A stretch of DNA of 64,000 nucleotides from Kineosporia sp. NBRC 101731 (GTDB taxonomy: Bacteria > Actinomycetota > Actinomycetes > Actinomycetales > Kineosporiaceae), in assembly GCF_030269305.1 (NCBI RefSeq), contig NZ_BSTC01000006.1:367998-431997 (forward strand), given 5' to 3'. Of the stretch, positions 36,456 to 50,266 are shown piece after piece. The position numbers and the translations under genes were made by a program. Numbering within the stretch: position 1 is the first letter of the stretch; every line of letters begins with the position of its first letter. Under the pieces are notes generated by a model that was given only the letters and a program-made list of their open reading frames with translations, searched no databases and was not told the origin of the DNA.

Positions 36456-37264
36456 GCAGCGTTTCGTCGGTCCTCGCCACCGCGCGGGCCGAGGGCCGGG
36501 CCGCCCTGATCGGTTATCTGCCCGTGGGTTTCCCCGATCACGAGACCTCGGTCGCCGCGATGGTGGCCATGGTCGAGGCCGGTGTCGACATCGTCGAGAT
36601 CGGTGTGCCGTACAGCGACCCCCTGATGGACGGGCCGGTCATCCAGCACGCTGTCGAGGCCGCCCTGGCCGGTGGCGCGCACCCGCGTGACGCGATCGCC
36701 GCCGCCGGGGCCGTGGCCCGGGCCGGGGCGCCCGCCCTGCTGATGTCCTACTGGAACCTCGTCGACCGCTACGGCGTGGCGCGGATGGCCGCCGACCTGG
36801 CGAACGTCGGGGGAGCCGGTCTGATCACCCCGGACCTGATCCCCGAAGAGGCCGGTGAGTGGATCGAGGCCTCCGACGAGCACGGTCTGGACCGGGTCTT
36901 CCTGGTCGCTCCCAGCTCCACCGACGGCCGCCTGGCGATGACCGCCGCCGCCTGCCGGGGCTTCGTCTACGTCGCCTCCACCATGGGCGTCACCGGCGTC
37001 CGCTCCAGCGTGAACGACGCCGCCGAGGTACTGGTGCACCGCACCCGAGCCGCCACCGACCTGCCGCTGTGTGTCGGCCTCGGCGTCTCCACGGCCGAAC
37101 AGGCCGCCCAGGTGGCCGGTTTCGCCGACGGAGTGATCGTCGGGTCGGCCTTCGTGCGGGCTCTGGCATCGGCCTCGAGCCCGGCCGAGGGCGTCCGCGC
37201 GGTCGCCACCGTGGCCGCCTCGCTGGCCGAGGGCGTCCGCGCCGGTCAACCCTCCCGCAGCTGA
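36452..37264 (+). CDS. trpA: Tryptophan synthase alpha chain
   Basis: Cleaves indole-3-glycerol phosphate to indole; 270-aa TIM barrel. The catalytic Glu and Asp lie in [43 protein letters not shown] and [14 protein letters not shown] follow. GTG 36452 overlaps trpB, matching the 1:1 alpha-beta complex. Confidence 0.97.
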   Translation: MSSVSSVLATARAEGRAALIGYLPVGFPDHETSVAAMVAMVEAGVDIVEIGVPYSDPLMDGPVIQHAVEAALAGGAHPRDAIAAAGAVARAGAPALLMSYWNLVDRYGVARMAADLANVGGAGLITPDLIPEEAGEWIEASDEHGLDRVFLVAPSSTDGRLAMTAAACRGFVYVASTMGVTGVRSSVNDAAEVLVHRTRAATDLPLCVGLGVSTAEQAAQVAGFADGVIVGSAFVRALASASSPAEGVRAVATVAASLAEGVRAGQPSRS

Positions 37265-37307
37265 ACCACACCCCTAGCTGAATCATCCAAGACATGGAGG
37301 CCGTCGG

Positions 37308-38345
37308 ATGAACGCCGCTGTGCTGGCGTCGATCCCGAGCCCGGACCAGGGCGTCTGGCATCTGGGCCCGCTGCCGCTGAGGGGCTATGCGCTCTGCATC
37401 CTCATCGGCATCGGCCTGGCGATCTGGACCGCCCAGGTGCGCTGGAAGGCACGCGGGGGAGATCCCACGGTCGTGCTCGACATTGCCACCTGGGCCGTGC
37501 CTTTCGGGGTGATCGGCGGGCGTCTTTACCACGTGATCACCTCGCCGCAGCAGTACTTCGGCGAGAACGGTGACCCGGTCAAGGCCCTGTACATCTGGGA
37601 GGGCGGCCTGGGGATCTGGGGCGCCATCGCGCTGGGTGGTATCGGGGCGTGGATCGGTTGCCGCCGCAGGGGAATCCGGCTGCCGGTGTTCGCCGACGCG
37701 CTGGCCCCCGGGCTGTTGTTCGCCCAGGCCTTCGGCCGCTGGGGCAACTGGTTCAACAACGAGCTCTACGGCAAGCCGCTGAGCGAGGACAACCCGTTCG
37801 CCCTGAAGATCTACGAGTGGGACACCGGGGCCGGCCAGGCCATCCGCAACGCCGCCGGTGACCCGGTGGTGAAGGGTTACTTCGAACCGACCTTCCTGTA
37901 CGAGTGCGGCTGGAACATTCTCGCCGCGCTGTTCATCCTCTGGGTGGATCGCCGCTGGAAGCTGGGCCACGGAAGGGTCTTCGCACTCTATGTGATGACC
38001 TACTGCATCGGGCGCGGATACATCGAGACCTTGCGCATCGACGAGGCGAACCACATCCTAGGTCTGAGACTGAACGTGTGGACATCGATCCTTCTGTTCA
38101 CCGGCAGCCTCGTCTACCTGATCATCTCGTCCCGGCTCCGGCCCGGTCGCGACACCACCCTGTACCGGAACCCGGCTCCCGAGGGCGGGCCCGTCGACGG
38201 GGATGCGACCGGAACCACGACGGACGAGACCATCACTGTGGGCGCGGACGCCGGTGAGGGCGCGAAGACCGAGAGCCGGGCGACGTCCGACGGCAAGGAC
38301 GCCGGCGACGAGGTCAGGACCGCGGTCCCGGAATCCGGCAAGTAA
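37308..38345 (+). CDS. lgt: Prolipoprotein diacylglyceryl transferase
   Basis: Membrane enzyme that attaches diacylglycerol to the lipobox Cys of prelipoproteins such as the binding proteins at 9806 and 47842. The 345-aa protein has about seven membrane segments and the signature GRWGNWFNNELYG; IGGRLYHV and PTFLYECGWN are also typical. The last 65 residues are a Gly/Asp/Glu/Thr-rich cytoplasmic tail. ATG 37308 follows TGGAGG. Confidence 0.95.
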   Translation: MNAAVLASIPSPDQGVWHLGPLPLRGYALCILIGIGLAIWTAQVRWKARGGDPTVVLDIATWAVPFGVIGGRLYHVITSPQQYFGENGDPVKALYIWEGGLGIWGAIALGGIGAWIGCRRRGIRLPVFADALAPGLLFAQAFGRWGNWFNNELYGKPLSEDNPFALKIYEWDTGAGQAIRNAAGDPVVKGYFEPTFLYECGWNILAALFILWVDRRWKLGHGRVFALYVMTYCIGRGYIETLRIDEANHILGLRLNVWTSILLFTGSLVYLIISSRLRPGRDTTLYRNPAPEGGPVDGDATGTTTDETITVGADAGEGAKTESRATSDGKDAGDEVRTAVPESGK

Positions 38346-38678
38346 ACCGGATTGTTTGCGTGAGGGAACGGGTCTGCACCGTACGTCTTACGGCGAAACA
38401 GCCGTGAAACGAAGCTGATCGTCAGGTGACCGCCAGGCCCGGCATCGCCCCAGGTGAATGGGGCATGATGGGCCGGGAAAATCGGCGAAGTCGCAGGTTT
38501 CACAAAGGTTTCGAAATGCCGTACCGACCCGTTACAGTGTCGACAACCCGAGGGCCATAGGCGTCCCCCTGCGCGGATCATCTTTGCGGCTCGCTTGACC
38601 CTCATCGCGGTGATCATCGACATGGCACACGGGTCGTTACCCCGCTTCTGAGCCCCAAGCGACCACGAGGTGCAGATC
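38346..38678 (+). promoter_or_regulatory. 333-bp intergenic region before gltB
   Basis: No gene is seen. A compound hairpin (38436-38474: GGCC/GGCC, CATC/GATG and GCCCCA/TGGGGC pairs around GGTGAA) may end lgt transcripts. TACAGT (38533-38538) is the best -10 box, with a poor -35 TTCGAA at 17 bp (38510-38515), giving a leader of about 130 nt for gltB. Glutamate synthase is commonly nitrogen-regulated, but I cannot assign an operator here. Confidence 0.4.
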
Positions 38679-43230
<4,552 letters not shown>

Positions 43231-43238
<8 letters not shown>

Positions 43239-44688
43239 CCCGAGGGGGTTCCTCAACACCCGCCAGCGTGAGTTGCCGGCCCGCCGGCCCGTCCCGATCC
43301 GGCTCATGGACTGGAAAGAGGTCTACGAGTCCACCGATTCCGGGCAGCTCCAGCGCCAGGCCGGCCGGTGCATGGACTGCGGTATCCCGTTCTGTCACAA
43401 CGGCTGTCCGCTCGGGAACCTGATTCCCGAGTGGAACGACCTGGTCTGGCGGGACGACTGGCGCGAGGCGATCGAGCGGCTGCACTCGACGAACAACTTC
43501 CCGGAGTTCACCGGCAAGCTCTGCCCGGCGCCCTGTGAGTCGTCGTGCGTGCTGGGCATCAACCAGCCCGCGGTGACGATCAAGCAGGTCGAGGTCACCA
43601 CCATCGCCAAGGCCTTCGACAACGGCTGGGTGCAGCCGATGCCGCCGGAGCGCCTGACCGGCAAGACCGTGGCCGTGATCGGTTCCGGTCCGTCCGGGCT
43701 GGCTGCCGCCCAGCAGCTCACCCGGGCCGGGCACACCGTGGCCGTGTACGAGCGGGCCGACCGGATCGGCGGGCTGCTGCGCTACGGGATCCCCGAGTTC
43801 AAGATGGAGAAGGCCGTCATCGACCGCCGTCTGGCGCAGATGGAGGCCGAGGGCACCCGGTTCCGCCCGGGCGTCGACGTCGGCACCGAGCTGACCGGCC
43901 AGCAGCTGCGCGACCGCTACGACGCGGTCGTCCTGGCCGTCGGTTCCACCACGGCGCGCGACCTGCCCACTCCCGGTCGTGAGCTCGGCGGCATCCACCA
44001 GGCCATGGAGTACCTGCCCCAGGCCAACCGGGTGGCGCTCGGCGAGGAGGTCGAGGGCCAGATCCGCGCCGACGGCCTCGACGTCGTCATCATCGGTGGC
44101 GGTGACACCGGCGCCGACTGCCTGGGCACCGCTCTGCGCCAGGGGGCGAACTCGGTCACGCAGCTGGAGATCATGCCGCGTCCTACCGAGGAGCGTCCGC
44201 CCGGTCAGCCGTGGCCGACCTACCCGATGCTCTTCCGGGTCGCCTCGGCGCACGAGGAGGGTGGCGAGCGGGTCTACGCGACCAGCACGCAGGAGTTCCT
44301 GGGCGACGAGAACGGTCGCGTGCGGGCGCTCAAGCTGGTCGAGGTGGAGTTCAAGGAGGGCCGGTTCACGCCGGTCGAGGGCTCCGAGCGGGAGATCCCG
44401 GCCCAGCTGGTGCTGCTCGCGATGGGCTTCACCGGCCCGGAGAAGCCCGGCCTGGTCGAGCAGCTGGGGGTCGACCTGGACCCGCGCGGCAACATCGCGC
44501 GTGACAACGACTACATGTCGAGCGTTCCTGGGGTGTTCGTGGCCGGTGACGCCGGCCGGGGTCAGTCGCTCATCGTCTGGGCGATCGCCGAGGGCCGCTC
44601 CTGCGCCGCCGGGGTGGACACCTGGCTGTCCGGGTCCACCACGCTTCCCACGGCCATCCCACCGACCGCCAGGCCTCTGACGGTCTGA
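43231..44688 (+). CDS. gltD: Glutamate synthase (NADPH), small subunit
   Basis: Supplies electrons from NADPH to GltB; 485 aa. N-terminal Fe-S cysteines: [22 protein letters not shown] and [16 protein letters not shown] site [15 protein letters not shown] and NADPH site [16 protein letters not shown] follow. GTG 43231 is chosen because GGAGG (43220-43224) lies 6 nt upstream and the product starts as homologs do. Confidence 0.97.
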
Positions 44689-44698
44689 TGGATGGAGG

Positions 44699-44740
44699 AC
44701 GCGTACCCCGGCACCCCTGATGGGTGACCGGGGTACGCGT
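44699..44740 (+). terminator. Strong hairpin after gltD
   Basis: A perfect 13-bp stem (44699-44711 with 44728-44740) continues as CACCC/GGGTG across one bulged A, closing a CTGAT loop. No U-tract follows, as is common for actinobacterial hairpin terminators. Confidence 0.75.
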
Positions 44741-44876
44741 GCTCGTCCCGAGGGCGGGCCACCACCGCCGGCCGAACATCGGCCGGACGTCTACGGCCGG
44801 ATGACCAGTGGATGAAGGTCTTTGCGACATCGGCAAGAGGTCGACCGGGGCATGAATCTCCCGCCGGGCTCCCGGC

Positions 44877-44882
44877 TAAGCT
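44877..44882 (+). promoter_or_regulatory. -10 box of leaderless pyk transcript
   Basis: TAAGCT lies 7 nt before ATG 44890; no Shine-Dalgarno sequence is present. Confidence 0.55.
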
Positions 44883-44889
44883 CTGTGAC

Positions 44890-46341
44890 ATGCGCCGCGC
44901 CAAAATGGTTTGCACTATGGGCCCGTCTACGCAAGGCCGTCTAGCTGAGTTCGTCGACGCCGGGATGGACATCGCCCGGCTCAACCTCAGCCACGGCTCG
45001 TATGCGGACCACGAGAAGATGTACACAGAGATCAGGGCAGCTGCCGAGGCCTCCGGCCGGGCGGTGGGTGTCATGGTCGATCTCCAGGGACCCAAGATCC
45101 GCCTCGGCCGGTTCGCCGACGGTCCGGTCACCCTGGTCAACGGGGCCGAGTTCACGATCACCACGGACGACATCCTGGGTGACGTGAACCGGTGCTCCAC
45201 CACGTACAAAGGCCTCCCCGGCGACGTGAAAGCCGGGGACGTCGTCCTGATCGACGACGGCAAGCTCAGCCTCCGGGTGAAGGAGGTCAAGGGCAACGAC
45301 GTCGTCCTGACCGTCGAGGTCGGCGGTAAGGCCTCGAACAACAAGGGCATCAACCTGCCCGGCACCCTGGTCAGCGTCCCGGCCCTGTCCGAGAAGGACA
45401 AGGAAGACCTGCGCTGGGGTCTGAAGCTCCGCGCCGACATGATCGCCCTGTCGTTCGTCCAGCGGGCCGCGGACATCGAGGACGTCCGCGTGATCATGGC
45501 TGAGGAAGGCGTCCGCCTCCCGATCATCGCCAAGATCGAGAAGCCGCAGGCGATCGAGAACCTGGACGAGATCGTCCGGGCCTCCGACGCGATCATGGTC
45601 GCCCGGGGCGACCTGGGCGTCGAGCTGCCCCTGGAAGACGTGCCGATCGTCCAGAAGCAGGCCGTTTCGCTGGCCCGCCGCCTGGCCAAGCCGGTCATCG
45701 TCGCCACCCAGGTGCTCGAGTCGATGATCGACATGCCGCGCCCGACCCGGGCCGAGGTGTCCGACTGCGCCAACGCCGTCCTCGACGGCGCCGACGCGGT
45801 GATGCTGTCCGGTGAGACCAGCGTGGGCAACTACGCGCTGGAGGCCGTCCAGACGATGGGCCGCATCATCACCAGCACCGAGGACCACGGTCTGGAGCGG
45901 ATCCCGCCGCTGGGCACGCAGCCGTCCACCACCGGTGGCGCCGTGACCCTGGCCGCCGCCACGGCCGGCCGTCTGCTGGGTGTGAAGTACCTGGTCACGT
46001 TCACCCAGTCGGGTGACAGCGCCCGCCGGATGGCCCGGCTGCGCTCGGCGATCCCGCTGCTGGCCTTCACGCCCGACCCGGCCGTGCGCGCCCAGCTCAC
46101 CCTGGTCTGGGGCGTGGAGACCTACCTCACCGATGTCGTCGAGCACACCGACGAGATGGTGCTCCAGGTCGACCAGGAACTGATGAAGTCGGGCAAGTGC
46201 TCCGAGGGCGACCTGGTCGTCATCGTGGCCGGTGCCCCTCCGGGCATCCCGGGTTCGCTCAACGCGATGCGCGTGCACCGGATCGGTGACGCCGTCAGCG
46301 GTGTCGCCCCGGCCTACCGTCGCGCGTCGTCGAAGGCCTGA
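44890..46341 (+). CDS. pyk: Pyruvate kinase
   Basis: Last step of glycolysis, phosphoenolpyruvate plus ADP to pyruvate and ATP; 483 aa. Motifs: [41 protein letters not shown], the active-site signature [32 protein letters not shown] and [10 protein letters not shown] (usually TQMLESMI). The C-terminal allosteric domain is complete. ATG 44890 matches the family start; upstream in-frame ATG 44812 gives an unrelated extension. Confidence 0.97.
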   Translation: MRRAKMVCTMGPSTQGRLAEFVDAGMDIARLNLSHGSYADHEKMYTEIRAAAEASGRAVGVMVDLQGPKIRLGRFADGPVTLVNGAEFTITTDDILGDVNRCSTTYKGLPGDVKAGDVVLIDDGKLSLRVKEVKGNDVVLTVEVGGKASNNKGINLPGTLVSVPALSEKDKEDLRWGLKLRADMIALSFVQRAADIEDVRVIMAEEGVRLPIIAKIEKPQAIENLDEIVRASDAIMVARGDLGVELPLEDVPIVQKQAVSLARRLAKPVIVATQVLESMIDMPRPTRAEVSDCANAVLDGADAVMLSGETSVGNYALEAVQTMGRIITSTEDHGLERIPPLGTQPSTTGGAVTLAAATAGRLLGVKYLVTFTQSGDSARRMARLRSAIPLLAFTPDPAVRAQLTLVWGVETYLTDVVEHTDEMVLQVDQELMKSGKCSEGDLVVIVAGAPPGIPGSLNAMRVHRIGDAVSGVAPAYRRASSKA

Positions 46342-46371
46342 TCAACGGTCTGACCACCGCTGGACACGCAT

Positions 46372-46402
46372 GAGGCCCGCTCCCCCAGGGGGAGCGGGCC
46401 TC
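46372..46402. terminator. Perfect 15-bp inverted repeat terminator
   Basis: Two 15-bp arms (46372-46386 and 46388-46402) are perfect reverse complements around one base. It lies 30 bp after pyk and 5 bp from the 3' end of the convergent tRNA-Leu, so it can end both transcripts. Confidence 0.8.
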
Positions 46403-46407
46403 AGCTG

Positions 46408-46490
46408 TGCCGAGTGCGGGATTCGAACCCGCACGCCCTTTCGGACGGAGCATTTTGAGTGCTCTGTGTCTGCCATTCCACCAACCCGGC
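46408..46490 (-). tRNA. tRNA-Leu, anticodon CAA
   Basis: An 83-nt class II tRNA. The acceptor stem pairs GCCGGGT with ACTCGGC (one G-T), discriminator A. Anticodon arm GAGCA-CTCAAAA-TGCTC gives anticodon CAA, reading UUG. A long variable arm (CGTCCGAAAGGGCG) and the T-arm GCGGGTTCGAATCCCGC are present. CCA is not encoded. Confidence 0.97.
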
Positions 46491-46680
46491 AGGGGGCAGG
46501 GCGGTACGAAAGACCTCTTCGTTCCGCCGCGAGGGTGAGTTTAACGGAAGCCGGGCCGAGCTAGGGGCCGGGCTGCCCGGCTGCCCGAACGGCGGACGTG
46601 ACGGTTGAGGTGAGGCTGACGTGACACTGACCATGCCCGACAGCTGCCGACCTGCTTGCTCCTGACGCCCTGTGGATAGC

Positions 46681-46686
46681 TACCCT
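46681..46686 (+). promoter_or_regulatory. -10 box of leaderless pdtaR-like transcript
   Basis: TACCCT lies 7 nt before ATG 46694. A weak -35 TTGCTC (46656-46661) is 19 bp upstream. Confidence 0.5.
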
Positions 46687-46693
46687 GAGCTTT

Positions 46694-47368
46694 ATGACTG
46701 CTGGCGACTCATCCACTGAAACCACCCCGGACGGGTCCGGCCTGCTGGTGCCCGAGCCCAGCGCGGCCGACGTCCCCGCGCCGGCCACTTCCAAGGAACG
46801 AACGGTTCTCGTCGCCGAGGACGAGGCCCTGATCCGGCTGGACATCGTCGAGATGCTCCGCGAGAACGGCTTCAACGTCGTGGCCGAGGCCGGCAACGGC
46901 GAGGAGGCCGTGCAGCTCGCGACGGAGCACAGGCCCGACCTGGTCGTGATGGACATCAAGATGCCCGTCCTGGACGGCATCTCCGCGGCCGAGCGGATTG
47001 TCAGCGCCCGGATCGCGCCGGTGGTGCTGTTGACGGCCTTCTCCCAGCGCGAGCTGGTCGAGCGGGCCCGTGACGCGGGCGCCATGGCCTACGTGGTCAA
47101 GCCCTTCACGGCCGCCGACCTGGTGCCCGCGCTGGAGATCGCGGCGAGCCGTCACGGCGAGCTCGCGGCGCTCGAGGCCGAGGTCGCCGACCTGGCCGAG
47201 CGCTTCGAGACCCGCAAGCTCGTCGACCGGGCCAAGGGGTTGCTCCAGACCAAGTACGGACTGAGCGAGCCCGAGGCGTTCCGCTGGATCCAGAAGACCT
47301 CGATGGACAAGCGGCTCACCATGAAGGACGTGGCCTCCGCGGTCATCGCGTCCGGCACCGACGGCTGA
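46694..47368 (+). CDS. pdtaR: ANTAR-domain response regulator, PdtaR-like
   Basis: A 224-aa two-component regulator that acts on RNA. After a 35-residue Pro/Ser/Thr-rich N-terminus comes a receiver domain: acidic pair in VAEDEALIRLD, phosphorylated Asp in VVMDIKMPVLDG, LLTAFSQ and VVKPFTAADL. The C-terminal ANTAR domain (about 165-220) has RKLVDRAKGLLQTKYGLSEPEAFRWIQKTSM. ANTAR proteins bind paired hexaloop hairpins and prevent termination. The cognate kinase is not in the window. The similarity is to mycobacterial Rv1626 (PdtaR), near pyk there too. Confidence 0.9.
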   Translation: MTAGDSSTETTPDGSGLLVPEPSAADVPAPATSKERTVLVAEDEALIRLDIVEMLRENGFNVVAEAGNGEEAVQLATEHRPDLVVMDIKMPVLDGISAAERIVSARIAPVVLLTAFSQRELVERARDAGAMAYVVKPFTAADLVPALEIAASRHGELAALEAEVADLAERFETRKLVDRAKGLLQTKYGLSEPEAFRWIQKTSMDKRLTMKDVASAVIASGTDG

Positions 47369-47476
47369 GGTCGGCCGACGGCGGGCGGGACACGCCCGGG
47401 CGTGTATATCGCTCCGGTGACAATCCGTTCCACCAGATTCACATCGCGCGAGCGCCGACCACTCGGCGCAGAAGTG

Positions 47477-47515
47477 GTCCCCGGGATCTTCAGATCCCGG
47501 GGACGTTCTGCTTTG
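47477..47515 (+). terminator. Rho-independent terminator after pdtaR
   Basis: A perfect 12-bp stem (47477-47488 with 47493-47504), a TTCA loop and the trailing GTTCTGCTTT. Confidence 0.85.
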
Positions 47516-47841
47516 CCCGCCCGTTAGGACCCTTGAATTGGTGGGATGAATGGACTGTTCCCCTGCGTGGTTGCCCGAACGGACTTTCAATCCGTCCTAA
47601 AAACCTTTGTTTCGGGCAGCTCAAAGAATTGCTCAAGCCGGAAACCTTCCGGAAACATGGGGACCTCCTAAAGGTGTTCTGACCGAACGCCATCCGCCAA
47701 AAGCGTCAAAGCGCCGGGAATCGTTGCCGAGCCTTGACCTTTGGCGAGAACAACCACCCTTCCGGCGTCACATCGCAGTGGTAATTTCCCCACCCATCAG
47801 CGTCAGAGCGATCGGCTCAGGCCGTGGGGAAGAGGTAGGAC
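47516..47841 (+). promoter_or_regulatory. AT-richer structured leader region of the liv operon
   Basis: A 326-bp gene-free stretch, clearly less GC-rich than its surroundings. It holds four nested or adjacent helices: TGCCCGAA (47572-47579) with TTCGGGCA (47611-47618), enclosing CGGA/TCCG; CCGGAA (47638-47643) with TTCCGG (47647-47652); CGCCAAA (47695-47701) with TTTGGCG (47740-47746), enclosing GTCAA (47705-47709) with TTGAC (47734-47738). It matches no riboswitch class I know. TAATTT (47782-47787) could be a -10 box instead, in which case the structures would not be transcribed with livJ. Confidence 0.45.
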
Positions 47842-49104
47842 ATGGGGAAACCGGTTCGCGCATTGGCCATCGTCGCGGTTGCCACGCTTGGCATTGCTGC
47901 GTGTGGTGGCGGCTCGTCTGACGGGGCTGAGTCAGGTGGAGGCAAGACCCTGACCATCGCGACCGACCTCCCGCTGCAGGGAGCTTCGGCGGACGCCTCG
48001 ACCGACACCAACAACATGATCGAGCTGTACCTGGAGTCGATCGGCAACAAGGTCGGCGACTACACCATCAAGCTCGAGAAGTACGACAACTCCACGGCCA
48101 CGGCCGGCCAGTGGGACGCCGCCACCTGTACGGCGAACGCCCAGAAGCACGTGGCCTCGGACACCGAGGTCGCGGTCATGGGTGAGTTCAACTCCGGTTG
48201 CTCGAAGCTCGAGGCCCCGGTGCTGAACCAGGACCCGAACGGCCCGATGCTGCAGGTCTCGCACGCCGCCACCAACCCCGGCCTGACGAAGACCTGGGAC
48301 CCGGGCGAGCCGGAGCTCTACGCGCCGAGCGGCAAGAAGAGCTTCGCTCGCGTGGTCACCACTGACGACTACCAGGGCACCGCGGCGGCCGACTTCGCCA
48401 AGGAAGACCTCAAGGTCACCAGCTGCTACATCCTGAACGACAACCAGACCTACGGTCAGGGCATCGCGAAGGCCTTCCAGACGCAGGCCGAGAAGAACGG
48501 CATCAAGATCCTCGGTAACGAGGCGTACGACGAGAAGGCCCCGAACTACACCGCCCTGTTCCAGAAGATCAAGGGCATGAACCCCGACTGCATCTACGTC
48601 GGCGGCATCTACGACCTCAACGGTGGTCAGCTGCTGAAGGACAAGGTCTCGGTCCTCGGGGACAACGAGAAGATCAAGATGATGGTCCCGGACGGCTGGA
48701 CCGGTTACCCGGCCCTGGACAAGCAGCCGCAGGCTGTCGGCCTCTACGCGACCTTCGCGGGTCTGGCCACCGAGCAGCTCCAGAAGCAGGGTGGCGCGGC
48801 CGCCGACCTGCTGAAGAAGTACGAGGAGAAGTACGGCCAGGGGCCGCGCACCAGCTACGCGCTCTACGGCGTGGCCGGTGTCCAGGTCATCCTGGAGGCC
48901 ATCAAGAACTCGGACGGCACCAAGAAGGGCGTCCGTGACGCCGTGTTCGAGGGTGCGGGCGTGACCATCCCGGCGGCCGACTCGGCCACCGGTAAGGACA
49001 TCAAGATCGACCCGGCCACCGGCGACACCACGGCCAAGGACATCTCCGTGCTGCAGGAGCAGGACGGCGAGCAGAAGTTCCTCAAGGCCCAGCCGGTCGA
49101 GTGA
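47842..49104 (+). CDS. livJ: Branched-chain amino-acid ABC transporter, substrate-binding lipoprotein
   Basis: A 420-aa receptor with a signal peptide and lipobox GIAAC at about residue 21, followed by a Gly/Ser-rich linker. The periplasmic-binding-protein type I fold is visible (TIATDLPLQGASADAS, VMGEFNSGCSKLEAPVLNQ, FARVVTTDDYQGTAAADF, DGWTGYPALD). The ligand could be leucine-type or another amino acid or amide, so the symbol reflects the operon. A 109-bp gap with a large hairpin separates it from the permease genes. Confidence 0.9.
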   Translation: MGKPVRALAIVAVATLGIAACGGGSSDGAESGGGKTLTIATDLPLQGASADASTDTNNMIELYLESIGNKVGDYTIKLEKYDNSTATAGQWDAATCTANAQKHVASDTEVAVMGEFNSGCSKLEAPVLNQDPNGPMLQVSHAATNPGLTKTWDPGEPELYAPSGKKSFARVVTTDDYQGTAAADFAKEDLKVTSCYILNDNQTYGQGIAKAFQTQAEKNGIKILGNEAYDEKAPNYTALFQKIKGMNPDCIYVGGIYDLNGGQLLKDKVSVLGDNEKIKMMVPDGWTGYPALDKQPQAVGLYATFAGLATEQLQKQGGAAADLLKKYEEKYGQGPRTSYALYGVAGVQVILEAIKNSDGTKKGVRDAVFEGAGVTIPAADSATGKDIKIDPATGDTTAKDISVLQEQDGEQKFLKAQPVE

Positions 49105-49167
49105 CCTGACGCTCCACCCGGGTGGGGGGTCTCCAGGATGGAGGCTCCCCACCCGGTCCGCGTCAGG
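49105..49167 (+). terminator. Large stem-loop between livJ and livH
   Basis: It begins immediately after the livJ stop. CCTGACGC (49105-49112) pairs with GCGTCAGG (49160-49167); within it CCGGGTGGGG (49118-49127) pairs with CCCCACCCGG (49147-49156). Such hairpins protect binding-protein mRNA and partly stop transcription, giving more receptor than membrane subunits. Confidence 0.75.
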
Positions 49168-49213
49168 CTCCCAGTCCGCCCGTACCCCTCGCCATCCGCG
49201 AAAAGAGCCATCC

Positions 49214-50263
49214 ATGACCCAAACCGCGATAGCCGCGTCCGAGGTGAAGCCACGACGGCTTCCTCGGGAGACCGCCGTATCGGCCCTGGGACTGCTGCTG
49301 GTCGCAGCCGTCGTCGTCTGGGTGCTGTACGAGGCGATCAAGAGTCCCCAGGAGTTCGCGTCCCTGATCGTCGCCGGAGCCGGCAACGGCGCGCTGTACG
49401 CGCTGATCGCCCTCGGCTACACGATGGTCTACGGCATCATCGAGCTGATCAACTTCTCCCACGGTGACCTGTTCATGCTGGCCACGGTGCTGTCCGGCAT
49501 TGTCTGCGTCAGCGTGTTCAACGTCGACTCGTTCGGCTTCGGCGCCGTCGGTGCGGTGGCGCTGGCCCTGCTGATCTCGATGGCCGCGGCAGCCCTGGTG
49601 AACGTGGCCGCAGAACGGGTGGCTTACCGCCGGTTGCGCCGGGCCCCCAAGCTGGCGCCCCTCATCACCGCGGTCGGCCTGAGCTTCATGTACCAGTGGT
49701 TCGGCCAGCGTCAGTTCATGACCGGTTCGGCGCCCAAGCAGTGGTCCACGATGTTCGGTGACGACGGTTTCAACATCGGTGACGTCCGGGTGCCCTACAC
49801 GACCGTGACGGTCATCGCCATCACCATCCCGCTCCTCCTCCTGATGGTCTACATCGTCCAGCGCACCCGCGCGGGCAAGGCGATGCGCGCCGTGGCCCAG
49901 GACCAGGACGCCGCCCGCCTGATGGGTATCGACGTCGACCGCACGATCACCTTCGTCTTCGCGCTCGGTGGCGGTCTGGCCGGCGCCGCCGGTCTGCTGT
50001 ACCTGCAGTCCGTCGGTACGAGCAACTACAACCTGGGCTTCCGGCTCGGTCTGATTGCCTTCACCGCAGCGGTTCTCGGCGGCATCGGCAACCTTCAGGG
50101 CGCGGTGCTCGGTGGCTTCCTGCTCGGCATCCTGTCCAGCCTGAACGACGGCATGCTCCTCGGCCAGCAGTGGTCGATGACCGTCGTGTTCACCGTCCTG
50201 ATCCTGCTGATGGTGTTCAAGCCCGAGGGCATCCTGGGCTCGCCGACGACCGAGAAGGTGTAG
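49214..50263 (+). CDS. livH: Branched-chain amino-acid ABC transporter permease LivH
   Basis: A 349-aa inner-membrane subunit with about eight hydrophobic segments. The family start of the core is NGALYALIALGYTMVYGIIELINFSHGDLFML; AGKAMRAVAQDQDAARLMGIDVDRTI is the cytoplasmic ATPase-contact loop. It has a longer N-terminal first helix region than E. coli LivH. The next gene, livM, starts 3 bp after its stop. Confidence 0.95.
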   Translation: MTQTAIAASEVKPRRLPRETAVSALGLLLVAAVVVWVLYEAIKSPQEFASLIVAGAGNGALYALIALGYTMVYGIIELINFSHGDLFMLATVLSGIVCVSVFNVDSFGFGAVGAVALALLISMAAAALVNVAAERVAYRRLRRAPKLAPLITAVGLSFMYQWFGQRQFMTGSAPKQWSTMFGDDGFNIGDVRVPYTTVTVIAITIPLLLLMVYIVQRTRAGKAMRAVAQDQDAARLMGIDVDRTITFVFALGGGLAGAAGLLYLQSVGTSNYNLGFRLGLIAFTAAVLGGIGNLQGAVLGGFLLGILSSLNDGMLLGQQWSMTVVFTVLILLMVFKPEGILGSPTTEKV

Positions 50264-50266
50264 CCG

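Noticed and set aside
46408-46490. tRNA-Leu as integration (att) site of a mobile element
   Set aside because: No integrase, no repeated tRNA 3' end and no atypical genes lie beside it.
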